Assembly: GCA_910576775.1 (NCBI GenBank)
Contig: CAJTJV010000022.1
Location: forward strand, 1-46,144
Direction: 5' to 3'
Origin: an uncultured Muribaculaceae bacterium
GTDB lineage: Bacteria; Bacteroidota; Bacteroidia; Bacteroidales; Muribaculaceae
Length of the DNA stretch: 46,144 nucleotides
Part shown: piece after piece, positions 33,229 through 42,323 of the stretch
How the letters are laid out: each line of letters begins with the position of its first letter
Numbering within the stretch: the first letter of the stretch is position 1
Notes under the pieces: generated by a model
Told to the model about the DNA's origin: nothing
Databases searched by the model: none
Seen by the model: the letters and a program-made list of their open reading frames with translations, nothing else
Translations under genes and position numbers: made by a program

Positions 33229-36200
33229 TTATTTAATCATAACTTTTACTGCCTTCTGTCCGGCGAGGACTATGTACACGCCGTGATTGAGTGTAATCCT
33301 GATTTCGGATGCAGCTTCAGCGGTGGCGACCAGACGGCCGTCGGCAGAAATGACACGTGCATTTCCTTCGGTTAGACCGGTGATTATAACATTGTTGTTG
33401 CGGGTGCTGATGCTGACGTTATTGTCGGCAATACCGTTGATATCCGTGAAGAGCAGACTTGCGGAATTCGACGGACGCGATTCACCTTTGTCGTATACTG
33501 CTGTTACGAAATAGGTATAGTCGCGGCCTTTGACGGTGCTGTCGTCGGTGTACGATGTTTCGGCAACAGGAGTTCCGTTGAGTTTCACACCGTTTCGATA
33601 GACGTTGTAACCTTTGAGTTCGAGGACCGCAGCGGGAGCATCTTCGGCAATGAAGGTAACGTCATCGACGAAAAGCATGAATTTGTTGTAGGAACGGCTG
33701 CGGATTGCGAAATACTTGGAGCCTTCGGGCAATTTGAACTGATATTTTGTCCAGGCGTTAGGAACTACTTTTACATACGATACCGACTTGAAATCATCGA
33801 TGTTTGTGGTAGCGTCTGATACAAGGACTTCGAAATCTTCGAGATAGTTGGGGTCGAAGCTCTTGGCCCATAGGGAGATGCCCTGTGTGCCACCGAAGAG
33901 TTTGGGTGAGATTGCCCAGTCATCGCTCTGATAGGGGACGCTGCTTCGCATCACATATTCCGATACCATGAATTTGCTGCCAGAGTGAGCCGTCCAGCGG
34001 TCTATTCCGTCAGAGGGGAAGCCCGACCAGGTATTTTCGGCGACAAACCATGACTGGAGTCCGGTGCAGGGGAAATTGTTGGTGTTTATGCCGCCGACAG
34101 GTATTTTGTCGGCATCGATGAATTTCCATCCGCTTACTGAATTAGTCCAGCTTTCAGCGTTGTCAAAGGTCTCGGTTGTAGCTTCTCCGGGAGCTGTCGA
34201 CATGTCGGGTGCTGTCCATGACAGGACTGCTCCGGCCTCGCTGTCGGCTGCGTTAAGGTTGGAAGCTGTCGGTACTGCTGCCGAGATTAGACCTACTGTT
34301 ACTGTTGGTGATGCATTATCGAGTTCGATTTGATCGTTTTCGCAGTAGATTTCGAAATGGAATTCGTTATATTCAGCGTTAATGGCTTCGAGCGTGTATT
34401 CGAAAGTGAATTCTTTGCTATCGCCGGATGCGAGTCGTCCACCTTCAAGAGTGCATGCGGGTTCGTCGTTGCAGAAAAGCTCGATAGTATAACTATTGAC
34501 AGCTTCTTCACCTGTGTTGCTTACCACTGCTGCAAGTTCGAATGATTTGCCGGCTTCGGCCGCCTCGGGGGCTGTTAGGCGTGTAGCTGATAGGTTATGC
34601 TCGGCATAGCTGCTTACACGGAGATTATCAAGAGTATATAGCGCAAGTCCCGGTGTCTTGGGCTCAATACGGATAATGATTGTTTCTCCTTCATAGTCGA
34701 CAAGGGGAACCACTACCTTGTTCCAAGTGTCTGTCGGACCGGTTTCCGATACAACATTGTTCTGCACAGTTACGAATCCTTTCCCGTCACCACGGTCTAC
34801 TTGAACTTCGAGAGCATTTGTCCAGTTGCTGCCGGACGAACCTCCATAGTTATAGGTATAGTAGATGAATGAGGGGTTGTATAGTCCGGCGAGGTCGATT
34901 TTACCGGTGACGAGTGCCGTGAGGTCGCCATAGCATTCGAGGAAGGCAAAGCCGCCATCTTTGTCCTGAGGTTCTATACCCCATTCGTGTGATGCTACGA
35001 ACTGCCAGGGTTCATTGCCTTTAATGTAGTTGTAACCGAAAATTGAGGAAATCTCGCGATTGGTGAATGATTCGTTCCAAGGTGTGGAATAAGGCGTGCC
35101 GACAGGTTTGTATGCTGTGGCGGCCATTTTTTCGGACTCACCGCCGGCAGTCACTGCATAGACTGCAAACTGGCAGAATGCCTGTTTGCCTGCTTCTACA
35201 GCGTCTATGGATATAGAGGTTTTTGTCAGGTTTTCGGCGACTGTATTGTACTGTCGGTCAATGACACGATAGGTCACGGCCTCGGGTAGGATAGTGTTGC
35301 CGTTGATGTCTGTGGTGACAGCTTCCCAGGATATAGTCACCTTTCCGGTATTGCCATCCTCAAGCATGAGAGCAGATGCGGGAGCTACTGGGCGGTTAGC
35401 GCCTACGAATACCTCGGCTTCGGATATTGCCCCTTTGCCATATGCGTTTTCCGCAACGACGCTGTAGGTATGTTTGCCGAAGGTGAGGGTCTCGCTGTCG
35501 TCGGTGTAGTTTACAGCTGTGCCTGCCGCGATATTTTCGGTTAGTGTGGCGATGATTTCGCCGTCTCGGGATATTTCAATGGCAGTGACTGCTTTGTTAC
35601 TTGTGAGTTCATCGCCGGCAAGATCGGTCGAGGGGACATTGAATGATATTGTAGCCAGACGCGAACCGTTGGTTGCACCTTCGGCCTTGAGATCGCCGAC
35701 AGCGGCCGGTGCGTATGCGACAACACCATCTCCGATAGAGAAGGAGTGTACGTTTACTTTGTAGGATTTATCGGCGGTGGTCGCATGGATGCCTATATAG
35801 ATTCGGCCTGTTTCGTCAGGTGTGAAATCACCGCTGTAATTCACCTTCTCGGTGCTCTTGAAGCTTGTAGACTCTATGATTGTGTTTGTCATGGCCTCTG
35901 CTGTGGGGGCATTGCCCCATTTCACCTCAAAGGATTCGTCGTAATAGCTCGATGTGCTCATTGCAAGGCTTACGGGATAGGAGGTCCCGCCCTTGACATT
36001 AACGGCAGGAGTGAAGGCCCAGTCATCGAAGCCTTTGGATCCACTCACTTGCAGAACTTTGTCCGAACCGTAATATCTCCATGTGTTGGAGTCGGTGTTC
36101 GAGTCGACAAATGTCCATCCGGCCACACTGAGGCTGTTGGTGAATTCCTGCGAGAATGCCGGAGTGATGGGACCGAGGGCAATGGTGTTGGATTTTGTTC

Positions 36201-37674
36201 CGGGGGTGGTGTAGTCGCCTACTGTGGCTGTTAGCTCATAGTAGTATTCGATGCGGTCGTCCGAGACAGGAAGTTCGTCTGTTGCCTTGGTGCTTGTTAC
36301 GCCGTCTGCGACAACATGCATGTCGGGATGACGCACTACTTTATATGTGAGATTCTTGGTGTCGACGCTGCCGCCGTTCAGACCGCTCGACGATATGCCG
36401 CGCCACTGAAGGCTGACGGTGTTGCCGGCAATGGTGATATTATACCATTCCGGATTCTTCGGTGTGTCGGGGCCTACGAATTTGTGTGTGCCCTGAGGCA
36501 GGGATTCACCTGCAGAGTTTGATGTGGTGACGGTGAAATAATAGTTGTCGGCTTTTTCGAGTGTTACAGGCGCGCTTACGGATTTGTAGGGGAGACATGT
36601 GCCGGTGGCGATTTCTTCGCCGTTTGCGCGTATGGTATATGTAAGCTCTTCTTCTGCCGGGAGTCGGGTACCGTCAACGGAATATGACGGAGATGAGAAA
36701 CGGATTGTGCCGGACAGGTTGGCTCCGCTGAACGAAGTACTGACTGACGATATCTTGGCGGGAGCGCCACCGGCAGGAGCCGGAGTTTCCACCGGAATGT
36801 ACATGCCGGCGAGTTGTTCGCCGCCTGCGAGATCGTAGACTTTCGTGGCCTGAGCTGTGTTAAGGTCAACGCTGTAGAGTGCGTTCTCAGTATCGTTGCT
36901 TACCGACCAATACATTATGTCGGTTGCTGGATCAATTGTGGCGTCGCCGATGTAGGTAGACTCTATACCTGTTTTGCCGATTAGATTCATGGCGCCGTCG
37001 TTGAGGTTCACTTTATAGAGGTCGCCGTTACGCTCAATGGCGTAGAGCGTGCCGTCGGACGAGAAGGCACAGCCGCTCCATGGGCGTTCAATAGGACAGA
37101 TTACACGCTTGGGAGTATAGTAGTCATAGTTCCAAAGGACGAAATTGTAGCCGGTGCGTTCTTCGTTGATGAAACAGCCGTAGACTTCATCGCGGATAGG
37201 GGTGTAGGCCATTGTGGTGGCTACATAGTTGATTTTACCGGTATAGCTGTCGTATTCTTCCCATGTATCGAGGGTATAGCTGACGGTTTTGATTTCTTCG
37301 AACCCCATCAGTTCGATATAGCTGGTGAGATAGTATTTGCCGTTTGCGGCGAATCCGCCGCCTGTTGCTACGATGCCGATTTTTATCTGTGTGGGATTCC
37401 ATTCTGTCAGAGAGTAGCTCCACATGCCTTCCAGGTTGTTGGGATAGATTACGCTGGCATTGATTTTCGTAGAGCTGCCGTCGGTAGAACTTACTCTGAA
37501 CTGGCGAGGCTCTGTAGGTGCATTCACGGCCGAACCGAAGGCGTCGAATGCCTGTTGTGTCGGTGTAGTCTTAAATCCGAGAAGTTCATGTACGGGAATC
37601 TTCTGAGCGGGACTTGCTGCCGACGCACTTATGGCCAATGCAAACGCGCTGACCAGAATTCCGAATTTCTTCAT
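33229..37674 (-). CDS. Large secreted adhesin-like protein with fibronectin-type and cleaved-adhesin-type domains
   Basis: The 1481-residue protein has a signal peptide (about 1-20, ending SASAASPA). An N-terminal part (about 60-300) looks like a beta-propeller. A tandem of fibronectin type III-like domains follows, alternating with jelly-roll domains of choice-of-anchor J/cleaved-adhesin type (about 510-650, 870-1020 and 1170-1330, with DDWAFTPAVNV and DDWAISPKLF motifs and conserved Trp/Gly). A CARDB-like segment lies in between. The C-terminal 75 residues end in a type IX-like sorting tail (IADNNVSIST, then GVYIVLAGQKAVKVMIK). It is probably exposed on the cell surface and binds host or diet ligands. 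The promoter lies just upstream on the minus strand. Confidence 0.75.
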   Translation of the reverse strand: MKKFGILVSAFALAISASAASPAQKIPVHELLGFKTTPTQQAFDAFGSAVNAPTEPRQFRVSSTDGSSTKINASVIYPNNLEGMWSYSLTEWNPTQIKIGIVATGGGFAANGKYYLTSYIELMGFEEIKTVSYTLDTWEEYDSYTGKINYVATTMAYTPIRDEVYGCFINEERTGYNFVLWNYDYYTPKRVICPIERPWSGCAFSSDGTLYAIERNGDLYKVNLNDGAMNLIGKTGIESTYIGDATIDPATDIMYWSVSNDTENALYSVDLNTAQATKVYDLAGGEQLAGMYIPVETPAPAGGAPAKISSVSTSFSGANLSGTIRFSSPSYSVDGTRLPAEEELTYTIRANGEEIATGTCLPYKSVSAPVTLEKADNYYFTVTTSNSAGESLPQGTHKFVGPDTPKNPEWYNITIAGNTVSLQWRGISSSGLNGGSVDTKNLTYKVVRHPDMHVVADGVTSTKATDELPVSDDRIEYYYELTATVGDYTTPGTKSNTIALGPITPAFSQEFTNSLSVAGWTFVDSNTDSNTWRYYGSDKVLQVSGSKGFDDWAFTPAVNVKGGTSYPVSLAMSTSSYYDESFEVKWGNAPTAEAMTNTIIESTSFKSTEKVNYSGDFTPDETGRIYIGIHATTADKSYKVNVHSFSIGDGVVAYAPAAVGDLKAEGATNGSRLATISFNVPSTDLAGDELTSNKAVTAIEISRDGEIIATLTENIAAGTAVNYTDDSETLTFGKHTYSVVAENAYGKGAISEAEVFVGANRPVAPASALMLEDGNTGKVTISWEAVTTDINGNTILPEAVTYRVIDRQYNTVAENLTKTSISIDAVEAGKQAFCQFAVYAVTAGGESEKMAATAYKPVGTPYSTPWNESFTNREISSIFGYNYIKGNEPWQFVASHEWGIEPQDKDGGFAFLECYGDLTALVTGKIDLAGLYNPSFIYYTYNYGGSSGSNWTNALEVQVDRGDGKGFVTVQNNVVSETGPTDTWNKVVVPLVDYEGETIIIRIEPKTPGLALYTLDNLRVSSYAEHNLSATRLTAPEAAEAGKSFELAAVVSNTGEEAVNSYTIELFCNDEPACTLEGGRLASGDSKEFTFEYTLEAINAEYNEFHFEIYCENDQIELDNASPTVTVGLISAAVPTASNLNAADSEAGAVLSWTAPDMSTAPGEATTETFDNAESWTNSVSGWKFIDADKIPVGGINTNNFPCTGLQSWFVAENTWSGFPSDGIDRWTAHSGSKFMVSEYVMRSSVPYQSDDWAISPKLFGGTQGISLWAKSFDPNYLEDFEVLVSDATTNIDDFKSVSYVKVVPNAWTKYQFKLPEGSKYFAIRSRSYNKFMLFVDDVTFIAEDAPAAVLELKGYNVYRNGVKLNGTPVAETSYTDDSTVKGRDYTYFVTAVYDKGESRPSNSASLLFTDINGIADNNVSISTRNNNVIITGLTEGNARVISADGRLVATAEAASEIRITLNHGVYIVLAGQKAVKVMIK

Positions 37675-37722
37675 GTTTGATGATAAAGTTTAATGCAATT
37701 GAAGAATGATGTGATAATTTTT

Positions 37723-37754
37723 GCAAAAGTATATATTATCTATAAAAAAAACAA
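37723..37754 (-). promoter_or_regulatory. Promoter of the adhesin-like gene
   Basis: On the minus strand TACTTTTG lies at 37723-37730 and TTG at 37752-37754 with 21 bases between. The start would be about 45 bases before the ATG at 37674. Confidence 0.5.
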
Positions 37755-37807
37755 TAGGTTGTGCTGTTTTACCTGAATTTTGTAATTGTGAATTAACCTA
37801 TCTATCC

Positions 37808-37844
37808 AAAAAGAAGGCCACCGTACGCGTCGTACGATGGCCTT
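37808..37844 (-). terminator. Hairpin terminator after the M23/LysM gene
   Basis: AAGGCCA with CGTACG (37814-37826) pairs with CGTACGATGGCCTT (37831-37844) with one bulged base. On the minus strand it is followed by a T tract (CTTTTTGG). It lies just beyond the stop of the M23 peptidase gene. Confidence 0.75.
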
Positions 37845-37864
37845 ATGATATGTCATAAGTCGAA

Positions 37865-38833
37865 TTAGCGGAGTTTTAGCCGCTGACCTACTTGTAATTT
37901 AGACGTTGTTTTCAAACCGTTCAGTTTGCAGAGCTTTGCTACTGTAGTGCCGTTACGCGAAGCGATTTTGCTGAGAGAGTCGCCTTTGCGGACGCGGTAG
38001 GTCGATGCATTGCCTCGTGTATTCGTTGTTGTACCTGTGCGCACATATGGTTTGGCCGGATTCTCCTTGCGGTACTGTGCAGCATAGGCATTGTTTGCCG
38101 CAGGATCGAAATTTCGGGCGTTTTGGTATGTCCGTTTGTCGAATGTATATGTATCCGTATGGGTTGTCTGATTGGGGAAATCGAATATGGCGCATGGATT
38201 GATTGCGTAGCCCATGAAACGGGTCTCGAAATGAAGGTGAGGTCCGGTAGAGCGGCCGGTGTTGCCGCCGAGGGCTATAGGGTCGCCTGCTTTTACATAT
38301 TGGTCGGGTTTGACGAGCCATTCCGACAAGTGCCCATAGACGGTCTCGAGCTGGTTGGTATGGCGTATCACAACATACATGCCATATCCTTTGCGGCGTC
38401 CCTGGTTGCGGACAATCCGCACCTTGCCGTCGAATGCGGCGCGTACGGTATCGCCAATGTTGAGTTTTAAATCGACACCTTTGTGCATTCTGCGGAAACG
38501 GCGCCGGTAGCCGTAAGGGGAGGTAATATAGCCTTTGTGAGGCATACAGAATTTCGATACGTCGATAACGGCGCTTTGGGGGACCTGGCTGGCAGTGTAG
38601 CAATTGACGGCCTGACTGTCCCATCCTTCTGTGTATATGTCGAATTCAGGTTCTTCTTCTTCGTTAAAGAGGGCTTCGAGGTATTTGCCGGTGTTTTCAA
38701 CTGATATGCCGGCATTTCCCTGGTTCGCGAGCAGATTGTCATGGCTGGCGAGGTGTCGGTCGGGCAGACGATATGTCTGTGCCGATGCACTGAATGCCAG
38801 TGCGAATGCTGCCGCTGCTAATATTCTATTCAT
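37865..38833 (-). CDS. Exported M23 peptidase with C-terminal LysM domain
   Basis: The 322-residue protein has a signal peptide (about 1-18), a short linker, and a Zn metallopeptidase domain of the M23 type (about 95-220). Metal/catalytic motifs are HKGVDL near 117-122, YGHLSEW, and GPHLHFE near 197-203. A C-terminal LysM domain follows (about 277-322, TYRVRKGDSLSKIASRNGTT). It cleaves peptidoglycan cross-links in the periplasm or acts as a divisome activator. It lies 28 bases downstream of ndk on the same strand, so may be cotranscribed. Confidence 0.9.
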   Translation of the reverse strand: MNRILAAAAFALAFSASAQTYRLPDRHLASHDNLLANQGNAGISVENTGKYLEALFNEEEEPEFDIYTEGWDSQAVNCYTASQVPQSAVIDVSKFCMPHKGYITSPYGYRRRFRRMHKGVDLKLNIGDTVRAAFDGKVRIVRNQGRRKGYGMYVVIRHTNQLETVYGHLSEWLVKPDQYVKAGDPIALGGNTGRSTGPHLHFETRFMGYAINPCAIFDFPNQTTHTDTYTFDKRTYQNARNFDPAANNAYAAQYRKENPAKPYVRTGTTTNTRGNASTYRVRKGDSLSKIASRNGTTVAKLCKLNGLKTTSKLQVGQRLKLR

Positions 38834-38861
38834 CGGAGAGACGTATATTTTATGTCGTTTG

Positions 38862-39323
38862 TTATCTTTCGTCGGGTGCGTAGATGGAGGCTACGGTGCA
38901 AAGTTCGTAGTTGAAAATTTCTTCTGGTTTGAAGAACCTTGCAATTTCGATTTTCGCATTTTCGGGGCTGTCGGAGGCATGCACTATGTTCTCTTGGCCG
39001 CTCATGCCGAAATCACCTCGGATAGTGCCGGGAGCAGCTACTCTGCAGTTCGTCGCGCCTACCATCTGACGTACGACTGTAACGACATCCTTTCCTTCAA
39101 GAACCATTACTATGACGGGTGTTGCCATCATCGATTTGAGTAGGGTAGGGAAGAAAGGACGCTCTACAAGATGTGCGTAATGCTCGCGTAGAATTGATTC
39201 GTTGAGCTGCATCATTTTGATGCCGGCGATTTTAAGACCTTTGCGCTGGAAGCGGCATAGTACGTCGCCTACAAGACTACGCGATATGGTGGATGGTTTG
39301 AGGATGATGAAAGTCTGCTCCAT
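38862..39323 (-). CDS. ndk: Nucleoside diphosphate kinase
   Basis: From the ATG at 39323 (MEQTFIILKPSTISR) the protein is 153 residues, normal for NDPK; a longer frame from 39341 adds six unlikely residues. The active-site segment GDFGMSGQENIVHASDSPENAKIEI includes the phosphorylated His in NIVHASDS. It transfers the terminal phosphate between nucleoside triphosphates and diphosphates. A TATCTTTG promoter element on the minus strand at 39439-39446 lies about 115 bases upstream. It ends 28 bases before the M23 peptidase start. Confidence 0.95.
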   Translation of the reverse strand: MEQTFIILKPSTISRSLVGDVLCRFQRKGLKIAGIKMMQLNESILREHYAHLVERPFFPTLLKSMMATPVIVMVLEGKDVVTVVRQMVGATNCRVAAPGTIRGDFGMSGQENIVHASDSPENAKIEIARFFKPEEIFNYELCTVASIYAPDER

Positions 39324-39438
39324 GGTGAGCTGTAAAGGCAAGTTAGTGTTTTGGTTTAATGTTCGGAAGATACCGACAAATGACTACAAAGTCAATAATG
39401 GCAGAATTTTGTAGGGATAGGGGTATCTTCGTGTTTTG

Positions 39439-39446
39439 CAAAGATA
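39439..39446 (-). promoter_or_regulatory. -7 element of ndk
   Basis: TATCTTTG on the minus strand fits the TAnnTTTG pattern. It would give a leader of about 110 bases before the ndk ATG at 39323. No TTG lies at the expected spacing. Confidence 0.45.
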
Positions 39447-39481
39447 ATGAATCTTTGTCTTAAAATGAAATCTTCGAGGTC

Positions 39482-39527
39482 TAAAAAATTGTAAAGACAG
39501 AAGGCTTTTGTACCGTCTGTCTTTACA
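39482..39527 (-). terminator. Rho-independent terminator after folB
   Basis: A perfect 12-base stem pairs 39490-39501 with 39516-39527. On the minus strand it is followed by a T tract of about six residues at 39483-39489. It lies between folB and the ndk promoter and ends the rnr-folB transcript. Confidence 0.8.
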
Positions 39528-39642
39528 TGATACTGGTAATCAGCTGTGTATGTTTTAACAGAATTTGTTCTTGCTTCGTGCGTTTTCTCTGTTAAGGTAT
39601 GTCTGGTTTTTGTTTGACTTTGTTAAAATCAGTCTATTTGTG

Positions 39643-39996
39643 TTACCAGTCGAAACGGAAACCGGCCCGTGTAAGTTCGGCGCTTACAGGGGGGGTCGGT
39701 TTATAGACCTCGATAGTTCCTCCTGAAATCTCAGGGAATCTTTCTGTGAGGTGTAGATAGATTCTCCACGCAAGGTTTTCCAGCAATGCAGACGGATTGC
39801 TGTTTTCAATCTTAATGATATCTATAATCTCTGCATAACTGACTGTGTCATGGAGATTGTCGCTTCGCATTGCCGGAATGTCGGTGCATCTTAGCCGGAT
39901 ATTGAACTCGAAAGTGTTGCCTATTGCCCGTTCCTGCGTTCCTACTCCGTGTCGTCCGAAAAGCCTGAGACCTTCGATTATTAATGTACCACCCAT
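39643..39996 (-). CDS. folB: Dihydroneopterin aldolase
   Basis: The 117-residue protein matches FolB, which cleaves 7,8-dihydroneopterin to 6-hydroxymethyl-7,8-dihydropterin and glycolaldehyde in folate synthesis. Family motifs include LFGRHGVGTQER near 12-23, LLENLA near 71-76 and KPTPPVSAEL near 100-109. Length and order are typical. It begins one base after the rnr stop on the minus strand, so the two are in one operon, followed by the terminator at 39482-39527. Confidence 0.92.
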   Translation of the reverse strand: MGGTLIIEGLRLFGRHGVGTQERAIGNTFEFNIRLRCTDIPAMRSDNLHDTVSYAEIIDIIKIENSNPSALLENLAWRIYLHLTERFPEISGGTIEVYKPTPPVSAELTRAGFRFDW

Positions 39997-39997
39997 A

Positions 39998-42232
39998 TCA
40001 GCGACGCGAACCGCCTTTGCGGTGTTTTTTACCTATCTTTTCCGGTGTTTTGGGCTTTGGGCGTGCGTTCAGTTGGGACAGGCTTCGTGGGGGATTCTTT
40101 TCATCAACGAGAGTGAAATCGAGTTGACGTTTCTGTAGGTCGGCGCGGGCAACCTGTATGGTTATCTTGTCGCCGAGGCGGTAGCGGTGGTTGTGTCGGC
40201 GTCCTATCAGACAGTAGCACTTAGGGTCGAAATCATAATAGTCGTCGGCGAGGTCGCGGTTAGGCACAAGTCCCTCGCATTTGTTTTCGTCAAGCTCGAT
40301 ATATAGCCCCCATTCTGTAACTCCGGAGATGATGCCGGTGAATATTTCGCCGAGATGGTCGGCCATGTACTCCACCTGTTTGTATTTGATGGAGGCGCGT
40401 TCGGCGTTGGCGGCAAGTTGCTCCATGTCGGAAGAATGTTTGCATTCTTCTTCGAGTTTTTCCTGATTGACTGAGCGTCCGCCGTTGAGATATTTTTCAA
40501 GAAGGCGGTGTACCATCATGTCGGGATAGCGACGGATAGGGGATGTAAAATGGGTGTAGTATTCGAAACCAAGGCCATAGTGCCCTATGTTGGTGGTAGT
40601 GTATATGGCCTTCGCCATTGATCGTATGGCAAGCGTTGAAAGGAGATTCTCTTCGCCTTTGCCTTTTATGTCGACAAGCATCTTGTTGATGGAACGGTTT
40701 ATGTCGCGCGGAGTGCCTGTCGTTTTTAGTCTGTACCCAAAGGCACGGGCGAGGGCTGCGAGATTGGAGAGGCGTTCAGCGTCCGGCACGTCGTGGACGC
40801 GGTAGACGAATGCTTTGGCTTTTTTCTTTTTCTGTGGCATACCTATTGCTGCGGCCACAGTCTTGTTTGCCAGAAGCATGAATTCCTCGATAAGCTTGTT
40901 GGCGTCTTTAGATTCTTTGAAATAAACAGCAATGGGGTGTCCCTTGTCGTCGATGTCGAAACGCACCTCCATGCGGTCGAAATCTACGGATCCGTTGTCG
41001 TAACGTTCCTTTCGGAGTATTTTTGCAAGACGGTCGAGTGTGAGGATTTCATCGGCATAGTCTCCCTTCCCCGTCTCTATCACATCCTGTGCTTCCTCGT
41101 ATGTGAAGCGGCGGACACTGCGGGTGACAGTGCGTACGATACGCGAATCTATTATGCGGGCCTGCTTGTCCATCTCGAAGATTACCGAGAATGTCAGTTT
41201 GTCTTCGTCAGGACGCAGGGAACATATGCCGTTGCTTAAATGCTCGGGGAGCATTGGAATTGTACGGTCGACGAGATAGACGCTTGTTGCCCTGTCTTTT
41301 GCTTCCCGGTCGATTATAGTGTCGGGTTTTACATAATGTGTCACGTCGGCGATGTGGACGCCGATTTCGTAGTTGCCGTTTGGTAGACGTCGCATCGACA
41401 GTGCATCGTCGAAATCCTTGGCGTCGCGCGGGTCTATGGTGAATGTCGTTACTCCCCGGAGATCCTCGCGCTGTGCAACTGTTTCCGGGGTGATGCCGGC
41501 ATCTATCTTGGCGGCGGCTCTTTCCACTGATTCGGGGTATTGATAGGGCAGTCCGTATTCGGCAAGTATGGCATGCATCTCTGTCGTGTTGTCTCCGCTT
41601 TCGCCAAGAATGTCCATTACTTCCCCTTGCGGATTTTTTGAGTCGTCGGGCCAGTGTGTGATTTTTACTATCGCCTTGTCTCCGTTGCGACCGCCTTTGA
41701 GCTTGGCTTTGGGAATATAAATATCAGTGGCGAGGTATTTGGAGTCGGTAAGAAGGTACGCGAAATGTTTTTCTACTTTCAGGGTGCCGATGAATGTCTG
41801 GTCTTTCTTTTCAATGATGTCGACAACCTCGGCCTCCGGCTCGCGGCCTTTCACCCTGGCTGCTATGCTTACCTGTACTTTGTCGCCGTTGAGTGCGTGC
41901 ATGGAGTTGCGTTCGGCAACGAATATCTCTTCTCCGTCGTCGTCTGTTATCACGCTGTTCTTGCCGTTGGAGCGGCGTACGAAAACACCGGTAGCTGTGA
42001 CTGAGCGTTGCGGCGACTTGTATTTGCCGGGCGATGTCTCGATGATGATGCCGTCGAATGCCAGTTCGGCGAGATAAAGAGCTACCGAGCGCTGTTCGGC
42101 AGGAGATGTCATGCCGATTGCGGATGCTACCTGGCGGTAGTTGTATGTTCCTGTCTGTGACTCGGCGATATATGCGTTTACCGCCAGTCGGAGACGGGCG
42201 GCCTGTTTCTTGTTATTGTTGGTTTTGCCCAT
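39998..42232 (-). CDS. rnr: Ribonuclease R
   Basis: The 744-residue protein is a 3'-5' exoribonuclease of the RNB family that degrades structured RNA. It has an N-terminal HTH-like segment (about 10-65), cold-shock domains, a central RNB domain with DPRDAKDFDDAL near 271-282 (catalytic Asp cluster), and a C-terminal S1 RNA-binding domain (about 635-715). A basic Lys/Arg-rich tail ends the protein (KKHRKGGSRR). Length is normal. FolB follows by one base. It lies downstream of gyrB but is separated by a terminator. Confidence 0.95.
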   Translation of the reverse strand: MGKTNNNKKQAARLRLAVNAYIAESQTGTYNYRQVASAIGMTSPAEQRSVALYLAELAFDGIIIETSPGKYKSPQRSVTATGVFVRRSNGKNSVITDDDGEEIFVAERNSMHALNGDKVQVSIAARVKGREPEAEVVDIIEKKDQTFIGTLKVEKHFAYLLTDSKYLATDIYIPKAKLKGGRNGDKAIVKITHWPDDSKNPQGEVMDILGESGDNTTEMHAILAEYGLPYQYPESVERAAAKIDAGITPETVAQREDLRGVTTFTIDPRDAKDFDDALSMRRLPNGNYEIGVHIADVTHYVKPDTIIDREAKDRATSVYLVDRTIPMLPEHLSNGICSLRPDEDKLTFSVIFEMDKQARIIDSRIVRTVTRSVRRFTYEEAQDVIETGKGDYADEILTLDRLAKILRKERYDNGSVDFDRMEVRFDIDDKGHPIAVYFKESKDANKLIEEFMLLANKTVAAAIGMPQKKKKAKAFVYRVHDVPDAERLSNLAALARAFGYRLKTTGTPRDINRSINKMLVDIKGKGEENLLSTLAIRSMAKAIYTTTNIGHYGLGFEYYTHFTSPIRRYPDMMVHRLLEKYLNGGRSVNQEKLEEECKHSSDMEQLAANAERASIKYKQVEYMADHLGEIFTGIISGVTEWGLYIELDENKCEGLVPNRDLADDYYDFDPKCYCLIGRRHNHRYRLGDKITIQVARADLQKRQLDFTLVDEKNPPRSLSQLNARPKPKTPEKIGKKHRKGGSRR

Positions 42233-42272
42233 TTTTTGTAGTGATGAAAAGTGTTTTATGTTTCGGGCTTAT

Positions 42273-42308
42273 AAAAAAAGCCCGGGTTGTAGTAATAACA
42301 AGCCCGAG
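42273..42308 (-). terminator. Rho-independent terminator after gyrB
   Basis: On the minus strand the stem pairs bases 42280-42290 with 42298-42308 (GC-rich core, one G-U and one bulge). It is followed by seven T residues at 42273-42279. It ends gyrB transcription before rnr. Confidence 0.8.
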
Positions 42309-42323
42309 CCATATCTTGTTGAT

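Larger units (their letters stand above)
39324..39642. other. Intergenic region between ndk and folB: one promoter element and one terminator
   Basis: This 319-base region holds the ndk -7 element (minus strand, 39439-39446, TATCTTTG, no clear TTG at -33) and the folB/rnr terminator at 39482-39527. Apart from these I see no gene, RNA or repeat. Confidence 0.6.
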
